In this document: positions 44,323 through 52,249 of the stretch, piece by piece | Numbering within the stretch: the first letter of the stretch is position 1 | Layout of the letters: each line of letters starts with the position of its first letter | Assembly: GCA_951813045.1 (NCBI GenBank) | Contig: CATOTF010000002.1 | Span: forward strand, 1,550,001-1,614,000 | Direction: 5' to 3' | Source: an uncultured Rhizobiaceae bacterium | Lineage (GTDB): Bacteria; Pseudomonadota; Alphaproteobacteria; Rhizobiales; Rhizobiaceae | Length of the DNA stretch: 64,000 nt | The notes under the pieces: model-generated | Database searches by the model: none | What the model was told of the DNA's origin: nothing | Seen by the model: only the letters and a program-made list of their open reading frames with translations | Position numbers and translations under genes: made by a program

Positions 44323-45619
44323 GTCCCAATTCGAACTCATAGGATATGCCGGGCGATAGCTGTGTTAGCGCTTCGCGTGTCCAGGTCACGTAATCGACGA
44401 CCACATTATCGGCACGTCGAAGCATTAAATCGCCTCCGTAGTTACCCAGCTGCAGCGTGCCCATTCCTTCCCCTTCGATCACATGAGTCCTGCCGGGCGG
44501 GACGCGGCCACTTAAAACTGCACGGCGCCCGGATTTACTTCTCAAAACCCACCCCGTCAGGTCGACTTCGTACTCGGTCCGATTTAGGAGTAATACCCAT
44601 TCTTTACCTGTCTCGGGGCTTCTTGGGCGGATCATTGCAGAAAAGATTGACACCTCCCGGTTGGCCAAAGGCTGCAACCCGCTGCGGTCGCTCTCCAGGC
44701 GTGTCATAACATCGCTCGAATTACCGATCGGTACCACTTCCGGCGGACGTACCGGAGGATTTACGCGCTTGGCTGTAGAAGCTTTGAAGATCATTGGATT
44801 TGCATCTGCGATTTCTTTTCCAAAACTCAGCCCTGTCCATTTTTGCAACTGAGCAATCGTTACCTGATATTTACGGTCCGTCTTAACCACGGCTCCGCCG
44901 GCCTTGGTGCGCAACACTTCCTTGTCTTGAAAAATCGCAAACGTCAGCACACCCAAATGGCTACCACGAACTGGTTTCCCCAAGTGAAAACAAACCACCT
45001 TAAAAAAGCCCGCGGGCGCGCGCGCAGGATCCTCACGGCTCGACACATAGATCGTCCGGTCCAGCGCCCCCCAAATTGGCCCGGTGAAGACACACAATTT
45101 TCCATTACTATCAAGCTTAAGCGGACGCACGATGTAGCGCTCCAGATAAGCCCATTCGCTCTGGTTCAAATTACAATGCTGCGGAGAACAATTGGACCAG
45201 ATATAGGTGGCTCTCGCGGCGGCCAGAGCGGTACTGATATCGGGCCCGTACCGGGCGTTCGCGAATGGGACCATGTGCCCCTTGTCGTAGTCATTTGGTA
45301 TTAATTGACCATAGCTTTCGATATCTTCGTCGTAATAGACGGCGGGAACCTGATGGTCCTCTCCTACCGCTCTATCAATCGACCAACTACCGGATCGTTT
45401 GGCCTTTTGATATTCATTTTGGTCGATGTTATGGGCAGCAACTATTAATTGCCGGTGTTGCTTGTTCATCATCAGTGTGAAATTGGGATGGTGCGAATAT
45501 ATATCCTGATCCAGTTCCTTGCGCTGCAGCATTTGTGCAACCAGATCGGGATGTTGTGGTGTCGGGATGGGCACCCGCAGCCCGTTGTCAAGAAACGTCT
45601 CAGAATACCCAAGTGGCAT
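44318..45619 (-). CDS. DNA/RNA non-specific endonuclease with lamin-tail-like domain
   Basis: 433 aa from the ATG at 45619 (CGGAGATCGTC upstream); an ATG at 45643 is an alternative. The NUC domain covers about residues 30-290, with the active-site motif DKGHMVPFANA (DRGH variant; His is the general base) and the metal-binding Asn in the NCSPQHCNLNQSEW segment. After a linker, the C-terminal ~100 residues resemble a lamin-tail beta-sandwich: EWVLLLNRTEYEVDLTGWVL, then LSGRVPPGRTHVI. No signal peptide is obvious. Family members degrade nucleic acid outside the cell or as toxins or organelle-like nucleases; its role here is unknown. Confidence 0.85.
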   Translation of the reverse strand: MPLGYSETFLDNGLRVPIPTPQHPDLVAQMLQRKELDQDIYSHHPNFTLMMNKQHRQLIVAAHNIDQNEYQKAKRSGSWSIDRAVGEDHQVPAVYYDEDIESYGQLIPNDYDKGHMVPFANARYGPDISTALAAARATYIWSNCSPQHCNLNQSEWAYLERYIVRPLKLDSNGKLCVFTGPIWGALDRTIYVSSREDPARAPAGFFKVVCFHLGKPVRGSHLGVLTFAIFQDKEVLRTKAGGAVVKTDRKYQVTIAQLQKWTGLSFGKEIADANPMIFKASTAKRVNPPVRPPEVVPIGNSSDVMTRLESDRSGLQPLANREVSIFSAMIRPRSPETGKEWVLLLNRTEYEVDLTGWVLRSKSGRRAVLSGRVPPGRTHVIEGEGMGTLQLGNYGGDLMLRRADNVVVDYVTWTREALTQLSPGISYEFELGR

Positions 45620-45751
45620 GACGATCTCCGACCATATGTCCATTAATCCAGGATCCCACTGTATTAAGGGAGCAAAAGTCTTTCTGTGAGAAGCCTCACA
45701 AATCCGCAGATCTTGGAGAGCTCAGGGCACTCGGTAAGCGATGAGCATTAA

Positions 45752-45892
45752 GGCGATTATGAATCCCTCTTGAAAGAACTGGAACCGTCATTCGACCTGT
45801 TTGCGATGACTGATGTGATGTTCCAGATTTTCTGGAAAAAAAGCACAGGAACCGACAAGGAACGAGTTACGCGATTGATATACGAGCAAGAC
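45752..45892 (+). pseudogene. 5' part of an unknown gene truncated by IS sequence
   Basis: An open frame from 45752 (or TTG 45770) encodes about 45 residues, LLKELEPSFDLFAMTDVM then FQIFWKKSTGTDKERVTRL. It then enters IS sequence at about 45893. A short frame after the IS (47145-47220, SCVKDVLSELSDHL ... DDDDWNEKL) may be the other end of the same gene. No family was recognised. Confidence 0.4.
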
Positions 45893-45911
45893 TGGACTTG
45901 TCCCGTATTAA
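45892..45911 (+). repeat. Isolated copy of an IS3-element end
   Basis: TGGACTTGTCCCGTATTAA directly precedes the left end of the second IS3 copy. It equals the outermost bases of the element's right end, inverted. It is probably a remnant of an earlier, oppositely oriented copy. The coordinates are accurate to one or two bases. Confidence 0.75.
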
Positions 45912-45974
45912 TGGACTTGTCACGGTTTAGTTCCGTGTCCTTGAATTGGATTAATCCCATCAAGGAGAACTATT

Positions 45975-46250
45975 ATGGCACGAGGCCACACAGACGAATT
46001 CAAGCGTGAAGCGGTGCGTATTGCGCTGACCAGCGGACTTACCCGGAAACAAGTGGCATCAGATTTGGGGGTCGGCTTTTCGACGTTATCGAAATGGATA
46101 CAACAATCCCGGCCTGATGACCTTCCACCATCGGTTGATATTGATCTGGCCAAAGAGAATGAGCGGCTTCGCAGAGAGGTTCGTCTCCTCACGGAGGAGA
46201 GGGAGATATTAAAGAAGGCAACAGTGTTCTTCGCGGGTCAAAGCAAGTGA
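45975..46250 (+). CDS. IS3-family transposase OrfA (copy 2)
   Basis: 91 aa, the same predicted protein as in copy 1: helix-turn-helix LTRKQVASDLGVGFSTLSKW and a coiled C-terminus. Preceded by AAGGAGAACTATT. It is expected to be translated with a -1 shift into orfB. Confidence 0.9.
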   Translation: MARGHTDEFKREAVRIALTSGLTRKQVASDLGVGFSTLSKWIQQSRPDDLPPSVDIDLAKENERLRREVRLLTEEREILKKATVFFAGQSK

Positions 46251-47104
46251 GATTTGCGTTTGTCGAAGAACACAGGAAACACGTTCCGGTGGATCGGCTT
46301 TGCCATATTCTGAATGTTACATCGCGTGGTTATCGTGCCTGGCACAACCGCCCTGTTAGTCAACGGCAGCGCGATGACATGGTGGTTCTGGCGCACATCC
46401 GTGAACAGCATCACTTGAGCCTTGGCAGTTATGGTCGCCCGAGAATGACGCAGGAGTTGAAGGAAGCCGGCCTTGCTATTGGTCACCGCCGTGTTGGCCG
46501 CCTGATGCGCGACAACGGCATTCGAGTGGTCAGAACACGCAAATACAAAGCTACGACCGATAGCAATCACCGCTTCAACATTGCGCCTAACTTGCTGGGG
46601 CGGAACTTCCAAGCGGATAAACCCAACCAGAAATGGGCAGGTGACATCAGCTACATCTGGACCCGTGAGGGCTGGCTGTATCTGGCAGTGATGATCGATC
46701 TACATTCACGCCGTGTGGTGGGTTGGGCTGTCAGCAACCGGTTGAAGAAAGACTTGGCATTGCAGGCTCTCAACCGGGCTTTGGCCCTTCGAAACCCACC
46801 GCCGGGCTGCATTCATCATACGGACCGTGGCAGTCAATACTGCTCTCATGATTATCAAAAACGAATGCGTGAACTGAAGTTTAAAGTGTCCATGAGCCGA
46901 AAAGGCAATTGCTGGGACAACGCCGTGGTCGAGACGTTCTTCAAAACACTCAAAGCCGAACTCATCTGGCGCGGCACATGGCAAACACGACAGCAAGCAA
47001 CCGACGCCCTGTTCCAATACATCAACGGCTTTTACAACAGCCGCAGAAGACACTCAGCAATAGGAGGAATGTCGCCCATCAAATTTGAACGAAAAACGAG
47101 TTAA
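46247..47104 (+). CDS. IS3-family transposase OrfB (copy 2)
   Basis: 285 aa, the same predicted protein as in copy 1, with intact DDE residues (GDISYI, HHTDRGSQ, NAVVETFF). Because both copies are intact they are probably recent insertions, and recombination between them could invert the 36.6-kb segment in between. Confidence 0.9.
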   Translation: MRFAFVEEHRKHVPVDRLCHILNVTSRGYRAWHNRPVSQRQRDDMVVLAHIREQHHLSLGSYGRPRMTQELKEAGLAIGHRRVGRLMRDNGIRVVRTRKYKATTDSNHRFNIAPNLLGRNFQADKPNQKWAGDISYIWTREGWLYLAVMIDLHSRRVVGWAVSNRLKKDLALQALNRALALRNPPPGCIHHTDRGSQYCSHDYQKRMRELKFKVSMSRKGNCWDNAVVETFFKTLKAELIWRGTWQTRQQATDALFQYINGFYNSRRRHSAIGGMSPIKFERKTS

Positions 47105-47144
47105 ACGAGAACAGGATGCGGAATTAATACGGGACAAGTCCAAG

Positions 47145-47220
47145 TAGTTGTGTGAAGGATGTGCTCTCCGAATTGAGCGACCATCTGCACCCACAATCAA
47201 TTGCCCAGTTTGATGATGAT
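47145..47220 (+). pseudogene. Possible 3' remnant of the IS-interrupted gene
   Basis: A short open stretch after the IS reads VKDVLSELSDHLHPQSIAQF and ends in an acidic DDDDWNEKL before a stop. Together with 45752-45892 it may be the two halves of one gene. Evidence is positional only. Confidence 0.3.
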
Positions 47221-47251
47221 GATTGGAACGAAAAGTTGTAGCTGGCTGAAG

Positions 47252-47445
47252 TCATCCTACCATAAATGTGACGCCGTCACCAATCTCAACATCTCCCGCG
47301 GTTATCCCCTATGGCCTAAAATTTCTACTATGCGGGAGCATGGGACGCAGATGCCTGTTCCTTCTAGTATTGTCGTGCCGATCCGAAACCGCACTTTGCG
47401 CAGGTCGAGCAGATTGATGCCGCTGACGGAGAACAGATAAGGCCA
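47252..47445 (-). pseudogene. MOSC-domain protein fragment
   Basis: On the minus strand the residues SGINLLDLRKVRFRIGTTIL and EGTGICVPCSRIVEILGHRG match the C-terminal half of MOSC domains, where the Cys of the GxxxCxPC pattern is the sulfur carrier. A short deletion and frame change follow, and the expected end (ITAGDVEIGDGVTFMVG, stop at 47252) is found in another frame. The N-terminal half is missing. MOSC proteins handle sulfur for molybdenum-cofactor enzymes; this copy cannot be functional. Confidence 0.6.
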
Positions 47446-47489
47446 TTGAGCGTTACCTGATGGAACTGGATGGAGCTGACCACCCATGG

Positions 47490-48521
47490 TTATGGTCGCG
47501 ATGCCTCACCCTTGTTGCTCACTGCCGCTTCCTCGAACGTCGCCATACCCGTGTGGCACAATGCGGCGGCTTTTATAATGCCTGCGGCCAGTGCGGCCCC
47601 TGTTCCTTCGCCCAGACGCATGTTGAGATTGAGAAGAGCTTTTTTATTCATGGCATCTAGGGCACGCTGGTGGGCGGGTTCGGCGGATACGTGGGCAAAT
47701 ATGCAGTGGTCGAGGCTTGTGGCTTCCGCTGAATAAAGAACGGCGGCAGCGGCGGTTGCGACAAACCCGTCGATCACCACCGGTATGCGTTGAGCCCGCC
47801 CAGCTAGTATGGCGCCGGCCATGGCGGCTATCTCTCGCCCACCGAGACGACGCAACACTTCCAGCGGGTCATGAAGATGGTCTTTGTGGAGTTCAATAGC
47901 GCGTGAGATGACGTCTGCTTTTAACGACACGCCTTTTTCATCATGACCGGTTCCCGGCCCCACCCAATCTTTCGCCTGCCCGCCAAACAACGCGAAATAA
48001 ATTGCAGACGCAATCGTTGTATTCCCGATGCCCATTTCACCAATGCAAAGAAGGTCGGTGCCTCCGGCAATCGATTCCATGCCGAACGCCATGGTTGCGG
48101 CGCAGGTGCGCTCATCCATCGCCGGTTCCTCGGTGATATCTTTTGTGGGCACTTCAAGCGCCAGATCAAACACCTTTAACCCAAGATCATAGGCCGCGCA
48201 TATCTGGTTGATGGCGGCACCGCCATTTGTAAAATTAGACACCATTTGTGCCGTCACTTCGGGAGGAAAGGGCGACACACCCTGTTTCGTTACCCCGTGA
48301 TTACCGGCAAAAATAGCAACAAGGGGCCGCGTAATCTGTGGCCTTCTGCCGGTCCAGGCAGCTAACCATTCGGCGATATCTTCGAGCTTGCCCAACGCGC
48401 CCGGAGGTTTGGTGAGTTGGGCATCCCGTTCGGACACCAATTGTGCCGCATGGCTGTCCGGGCCCGGCATGGAGTTCAGAAGCGCTCGGATATCGTCAAA
48501 AGGAAGACCGGTGGAAGACAT
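47490..48521 (-). CDS. cobT: Nicotinate-nucleotide--dimethylbenzimidazole phosphoribosyltransferase
   Basis: 343 aa. Family motifs: RDAQLTKPPGALGKLEDIAEWLAAW, FAGNHGVTKQGVSPFPPEVTAQMV, LLCIGEMGIGNTTIASAIY, and LNMRLGEGTGAALAAGI, which contains the expected catalytic Glu near the C-terminus. It makes alpha-ribazole phosphate for the lower ligand of cobalamin. It is divergent from cobS, so both steps of nucleotide-loop assembly are controlled together. (In Pseudomonas denitrificans naming this is CobU.). Confidence 0.95.
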   Translation of the reverse strand: MSSTGLPFDDIRALLNSMPGPDSHAAQLVSERDAQLTKPPGALGKLEDIAEWLAAWTGRRPQITRPLVAIFAGNHGVTKQGVSPFPPEVTAQMVSNFTNGGAAINQICAAYDLGLKVFDLALEVPTKDITEEPAMDERTCAATMAFGMESIAGGTDLLCIGEMGIGNTTIASAIYFALFGGQAKDWVGPGTGHDEKGVSLKADVISRAIELHKDHLHDPLEVLRRLGGREIAAMAGAILAGRAQRIPVVIDGFVATAAAAVLYSAEATSLDHCIFAHVSAEPAHQRALDAMNKKALLNLNMRLGEGTGAALAAGIIKAAALCHTGMATFEEAAVSNKGEASRP

Positions 48522-48637
48522 GATAGCTTTGTAAATAAATTGCAGGAATCTCAGCGCCCTCTATAAAGCGCTGAGCGGCCGGCACAATGTGTGCGAGGCG
48601 AATTCAAAGAAGGTGTTTGCGACATGTGGTCGAAAAC
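48522..48637. promoter_or_regulatory. Divergent cobT/cobS promoter region
   Basis: 116 bases separate the two starts. It is too short for a full cobalamin riboswitch plus expression platform on either side, and no B12-box-like sequence was seen. Confidence 0.4.
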
Positions 48638-49456
48638 ATGATATCGGTTCGAAATATTGTCGGGGCAACTCTCGCCAGCACGGTGTTCCTGTCTCGCCTT
48701 CCGATACCGACTTCAGCCGATTCCAAACCACTTGATTTCACCAAAACAGCCCACGCGTTCCCGCTGGCAGGTGCGGTTATCGCGATCATTCCAGCCATCG
48801 TTCTTTGGGCGACTACCGCACTGGGGCTCAACAGCATGATTGCCGCAACCCTGTGTGTCACATCCATGATCGCGGTGACCGGTGCGTTACACGAAGATGG
48901 GCTGGCCGACCTGATCGATGGTTTTTGGGGAGGTCACACGAAAGAGTGCAAGTTGGAAATAATGCGCGATAGCGCCATCGGCACATATGGCGTGTTGGCG
49001 CTCATATTAAGTGTCAGCCTGCGAGTCATGCTTTTGTCGGTGTTGATTGAAGCTATTGGTGCATCCGCCGCCGCATTGGCTCTCATCGCGATGGCGAGCC
49101 TTTCCCGGTTTGCCATTTTGCAACCCTGGTATCTGCTCCCCCCTGCCCGCACACATGACGCCGATGTATCGGGAGATTCGAAGAAAGAAGTTTCGAGCCT
49201 TTCTGGTCGTTTCGGACGGCCTGACAAGGAAACGTTCATCGCAGCATCTGTACTAACTTTCCCCGCTATAATCCTCCTCATTTACCTCTGCAGCTTCCAG
49301 TCTGCGCTGATCGCTTTGGCATTATTTCAGGTATGTATTATCGCTCTCTCTGCCCTTTGCAAAAACCACATTGGAGGGCATACGGGTGACACGCTGGGGG
49401 CCACCCAACAATTATCCGAATTGGGACTGTTGTTCGGCCTTGTTTTAACTATTTAA
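48638..49456 (+). CDS. cobS: Adenosylcobinamide-GDP ribazoletransferase (cobalamin synthase)
   Basis: 272 aa from the ATG at 48638; the frame is open to 48587 but the upstream part has no family similarity. A polytopic membrane protein with the CobS signatures FLSRLPIP near the start, ALHEDGLADLIDGFWGGHTKECKLEIMRDSAIGTYG in the centre (Asp-rich catalytic loop), and GGHTGDTLGATQQLSEL near the end. It joins adenosylcobinamide-GDP with alpha-ribazole to give adenosylcobalamin in the inner membrane. DUF1289 follows five bases after the stop. Confidence 0.94.
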   Translation: MISVRNIVGATLASTVFLSRLPIPTSADSKPLDFTKTAHAFPLAGAVIAIIPAIVLWATTALGLNSMIAATLCVTSMIAVTGALHEDGLADLIDGFWGGHTKECKLEIMRDSAIGTYGVLALILSVSLRVMLLSVLIEAIGASAAALALIAMASLSRFAILQPWYLLPPARTHDADVSGDSKKEVSSLSGRFGRPDKETFIAASVLTFPAIILLIYLCSFQSALIALALFQVCIIALSALCKNHIGGHTGDTLGATQQLSELGLLFGLVLTI

Positions 49457-49461
49457 GGAGT

Positions 49462-49722
49462 ATGGAAATCGATACGCCCGTCAAATCCCCCTGCATTCTT
49501 GTGTGTGCGATAGAGCCGGAAAGCGGCCATTGTTATGGCTGCGGACGTTCGCGCGATGAAATCGCATCGTGGATAAACTTTTCAACAACAGAACGCGATA
49601 TGATTATGGACGAGCTTCCAGACCGTGTGGCGAAACTCGAACGCCGCCCCCGCCGTATCACCCGCCGTGCCCGGTTGCGGGGCGAGGTAAAACGCCGCGA
49701 CACACTGGATCTGTCCTCATGA
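49462..49722 (+). CDS. DUF1289 domain protein
   Basis: 86 aa with AAGGAG before the start. The N-terminal four-Cys motif SPCILVCAIEPESGHCYGCGRS is the DUF1289 signature, likely binding a metal or Fe-S cluster. The C-terminal part is strongly basic (RRPRRITRRARLRGEVKRR). It follows cobS as in many alphaproteobacteria; its function is unknown. Confidence 0.88.
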   Translation: MEIDTPVKSPCILVCAIEPESGHCYGCGRSRDEIASWINFSTTERDMIMDELPDRVAKLERRPRRITRRARLRGEVKRRDTLDLSS

Positions 49723-49735
49723 CAGGGCAAGCATA

Positions 49736-50440
49736 GTGGGCCGCTTTTTCTGGGTTTTTATCGGCGTTTTGGGCGCATTACTCATCCTGCTTATTGCGAG
49801 TGGCGATACGGGCACGACACTTGGATTCGAAACAAACACATTCGCAACCGCGGCGGTTTCCGCACTTTGGGCTGTGCTTATCGGCGCTGGCGCACTAAGC
49901 GGCGGAGTTGGGATTGGGCAATCGATCAAACAATTAGCCATCTGGGCGATGATCATACTGGCCCTGACCGCAAGTTATGTTTTCCGATTTGATCTGCAGG
50001 ATATTGGGTCGCGTTTTACTGGCGGATTAATTCCTGGTAGTCCAATTACACTGACTAGTCGGGATGGCGGAGCCGAAGTCACGCTCATCCGTTCCGACAA
50101 CGGCCATTTTGAAGCCGCTGCTGCGGTGAACAATCAATCAGTACGCTTTCTCGTTGATACAGGCGCGACCGCAATCGTTCTGAGCGCCCGCGATGCGGAA
50201 GCTGCTGGAATAAATGTGTCGGGACTGAATTACTCAATCATTACACAAACCGCCAACGGCACAGGACGTTCAGCGCGGGCATCAATCGAAACCCTCTATT
50301 TGGGCGGCATCGAACGCAGAAACCTCACAGTGATGGTCGCCCAACCGGGTAGATTGAACCAAAGCCTATTAGGGCAGCAATTTCTGGAATCCCTCAGTTC
50401 TTACGAGAAACGCGGCGACAGACTGACGTTGCGGGATTGA
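49736..50440 (+). CDS. Membrane-anchored retroviral-type aspartic protease (TIGR02281 family)
   Basis: 234 aa, GTG start. Three hydrophobic segments at the N-terminus (WVFIGVLGALLILLIASG; ALWAVLIGAGALSGGVGIG; LAIWAMIILALTASYVF) precede a periplasmic pepsin-like single domain with the active site FLVDTGATAIVLS (DTGA) and a later LLGQQFLESL flap-side motif. Retroviral-type proteases act as dimers with one Asp each. Substrate unknown. Linked to cobS and DUF1289 as in relatives. Confidence 0.88.
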   Translation: MGRFFWVFIGVLGALLILLIASGDTGTTLGFETNTFATAAVSALWAVLIGAGALSGGVGIGQSIKQLAIWAMIILALTASYVFRFDLQDIGSRFTGGLIPGSPITLTSRDGGAEVTLIRSDNGHFEAAAAVNNQSVRFLVDTGATAIVLSARDAEAAGINVSGLNYSIITQTANGTGRSARASIETLYLGGIERRNLTVMVAQPGRLNQSLLGQQFLESLSSYEKRGDRLTLRD

Positions 50441-50673
50441 ACATTTCGGGAAGCTTTACAGAATGTGCGAAATCCACCGCCAGTGAAAACAATACCATTC
50501 ATCGCGATTAAGCGCCAATGGAATTCACGCCAATAAGACATTGTTTGATCGCTCTCATAGGAAATATCGCAGGGCGAATGTCGGCTGTAAGAACACACCA
50601 ACTAAACGCACATGTGAGTTGCGCCGCTGTTCGATACGTTGAAAAATGTTCGAAAATCAGGAGGAGTTCCCAA

Positions 50674-51060
50674 ATGAGAACAATAATCTGCGCAGCAATA
50701 CTTATCGTGTCGGGACAAGCTGCATATTCCGAAGAGAAAGCATTGAATACTGCGGAAATCAATGAGCTTCTCGTTGGAAAAACCGTTGAAGGTATTCATT
50801 TCAAATCTCACACAAGACAATACTTTTCCAAATCCGGCCTGACGCTCTGGATGAAAAAAGGAGATTCTGCCCCTTCCGAAGCTCGCTACAAAATTGAAGA
50901 TAATAAATATTGTTCGAGTTGGAGTGGTTTGTGGGCTGAGCCCAAGTGGGGCTGTTTTTCAATTCACCACGATTCCAAACAGGGATTATACTATTACATA
51001 GCAGACGGATTTCGTGCACCATTTGTCGTGGGCGATGCGTTTTCCCTGCAACAGGAGTGA
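50674..51060 (+). CDS. Small secreted protein of unknown function
   Basis: 128 aa from the ATG at 50674, directly after an AGGAGGAG ribosome site; the frame reaches back to 50518 without coding features. A Sec signal peptide is clear (MRTIICAAILIVSGQAAYS). The mature protein starts with LNTAEINELLVGKTVEGIHF and contains two Cys (NKYCSSW, WGCFSIH) that could form a disulfide. The pattern of a lone GKT-like start with a later aromatic-rich beta region resembles small periplasmic proteins of unknown function; no family was identified. Confidence 0.7.
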   Translation: MRTIICAAILIVSGQAAYSEEKALNTAEINELLVGKTVEGIHFKSHTRQYFSKSGLTLWMKKGDSAPSEARYKIEDNKYCSSWSGLWAEPKWGCFSIHHDSKQGLYYYIADGFRAPFVVGDAFSLQQE

Positions 51061-51070
51061 CCCGGAAGAT

Positions 51071-52246
51071 TTATAAACTCACTTTCAACCAGGCCCCGCC
51101 TTTTTGCGATGACTTTACGCAACTGTCGATGAATTTCATGCCGGTTAAGCCATGTCCGACAGTTGGAGGTTGTGATTTTTTACCTAGACTTCCAGATTTG
51201 TTCCATTGTCGAATGGCCGCTGCGGTTTCGGTGTAAAGTGTTGAAAACCCTTCTAGATACCCCTCAGGATGGCCTGCTGGAATGCGTGTCACATTCGCCG
51301 CTGCTGCGCCTGCGCCGCTACCTCCTCTGGTCAGAAGTTGCTTTGGCTTGCCCAGTGGCGTGAACCAAAGCATGTTGGGGTTTTCCTGCGCCCACTCAAT
51401 CGCGCCTTTCGCCCCGTAGACGCGCAGTGTCAGGTTATTCTCGTTTCCCGGGGCAACCTGGCTTGCCCACAACGCACCCTGCGCGGCTGGCGCGTTACCC
51501 TTGGGTTTGAACTTGAAACCGGCCTGCACATTATCATCAAGCTTCCGCCCTTCCACAAATGTATCGAGTTGCGCGCGCATTTTATCGACTTCCAGCCCCG
51601 TCACAAACAGGGCAAGATTGAACGCATGGGTGCCGATATCACCAACACACCCGCCGCTGCCGGAGCGCGCGGGGTCGGTTCGCCATTCCGCCTGTTTCTG
51701 CCCGGTCAGTTCAATCGGTTCCGCCAACCAGTCCTGCAAATATTCCACATTGACCAGACGGATATCGCCCAATTTGCCCTTGGCCACCATCTCCTGCGCC
51801 TGACGGATCATTGGATAACCCGTATAATTGTGGGTGAGGACAAACAGTTTCCCGGATTTCTCGACCAGTTTTACGAGTTTTTGGGCGTCTTTTAGGTTTG
51901 CGGTGAGCGGTTTATCGCAAATTACATGGATGCCAGCCTCAAGAAATGCCTTGGCGGCGGGAAAATGCAAATGGTTAGGCGTGACGATTGACACCGCTTC
52001 AATTCCATCTTCACGATCAGCTTCACGCTTCGCCATTTCGGCGAAACTTTCATAAGAGCGATCCCGCTCGATGCCCAATTCTGCGGCTGATGCGTGGGCT
52101 CGTTTTGGGTAGGAGGAGTATGCTCCCGCGACGAGTTCAAAGTGTCCATCAAGGCGTGCAGCAATGCGGTGCACACCACCGATAAATGCGCCCTGCCCTC
52201 CACCAACCATGCCCAGTCTGATGGGACGAACCGATTTTACAGCCAT
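51071..52246 (-). CDS. Gfo/Idh/MocA-family oxidoreductase (first copy)
   Basis: 391 aa. The N-terminal Rossmann fold opens with LGMVGGGQGAFIGGVHRIAA, and the characteristic ICDKPLT (the family EKP motif with Asp in place of Glu; Lys is catalytic) follows. The C-terminal beta-sheet domain holds GGCVGDIGTHAFNLALFVTG, where Asp and His are expected to take part in catalysis. It oxidises a sugar or cyclitol hydroxyl with NAD(P). It is the last gene of the minus-strand cluster and follows a TIM-barrel isomerase by three bases. Confidence 0.92.
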   Translation of the reverse strand: MAVKSVRPIRLGMVGGGQGAFIGGVHRIAARLDGHFELVAGAYSSYPKRAHASAAELGIERDRSYESFAEMAKREADREDGIEAVSIVTPNHLHFPAAKAFLEAGIHVICDKPLTANLKDAQKLVKLVEKSGKLFVLTHNYTGYPMIRQAQEMVAKGKLGDIRLVNVEYLQDWLAEPIELTGQKQAEWRTDPARSGSGGCVGDIGTHAFNLALFVTGLEVDKMRAQLDTFVEGRKLDDNVQAGFKFKPKGNAPAAQGALWASQVAPGNENNLTLRVYGAKGAIEWAQENPNMLWFTPLGKPKQLLTRGGSGAGAAAANVTRIPAGHPEGYLEGFSTLYTETAAAIRQWNKSGSLGKKSQPPTVGHGLTGMKFIDSCVKSSQKGGAWLKVSL

Positions 52247-52249
52247 GAT

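Larger units (their letters stand above)
45912..47142 (+). mobile_element. IS3-family insertion sequence, copy 2 (1231 bp)
   Basis: Same length, ends (TGGACTTGTCACGG ... GGGACAAGTCCA) and gene content as copy 1 at 8046-9276, but in the opposite orientation. The flanks carry no clear target duplication. It interrupts an unknown gene and lies next to a MOSC pseudogene, marking this as a decayed region. Confidence 0.9.

Noticed and set aside
48522-48637. Possible cobalamin riboswitch between cobT and cobS
   Set aside because: The space is too short and no B12-box-like segment was seen.
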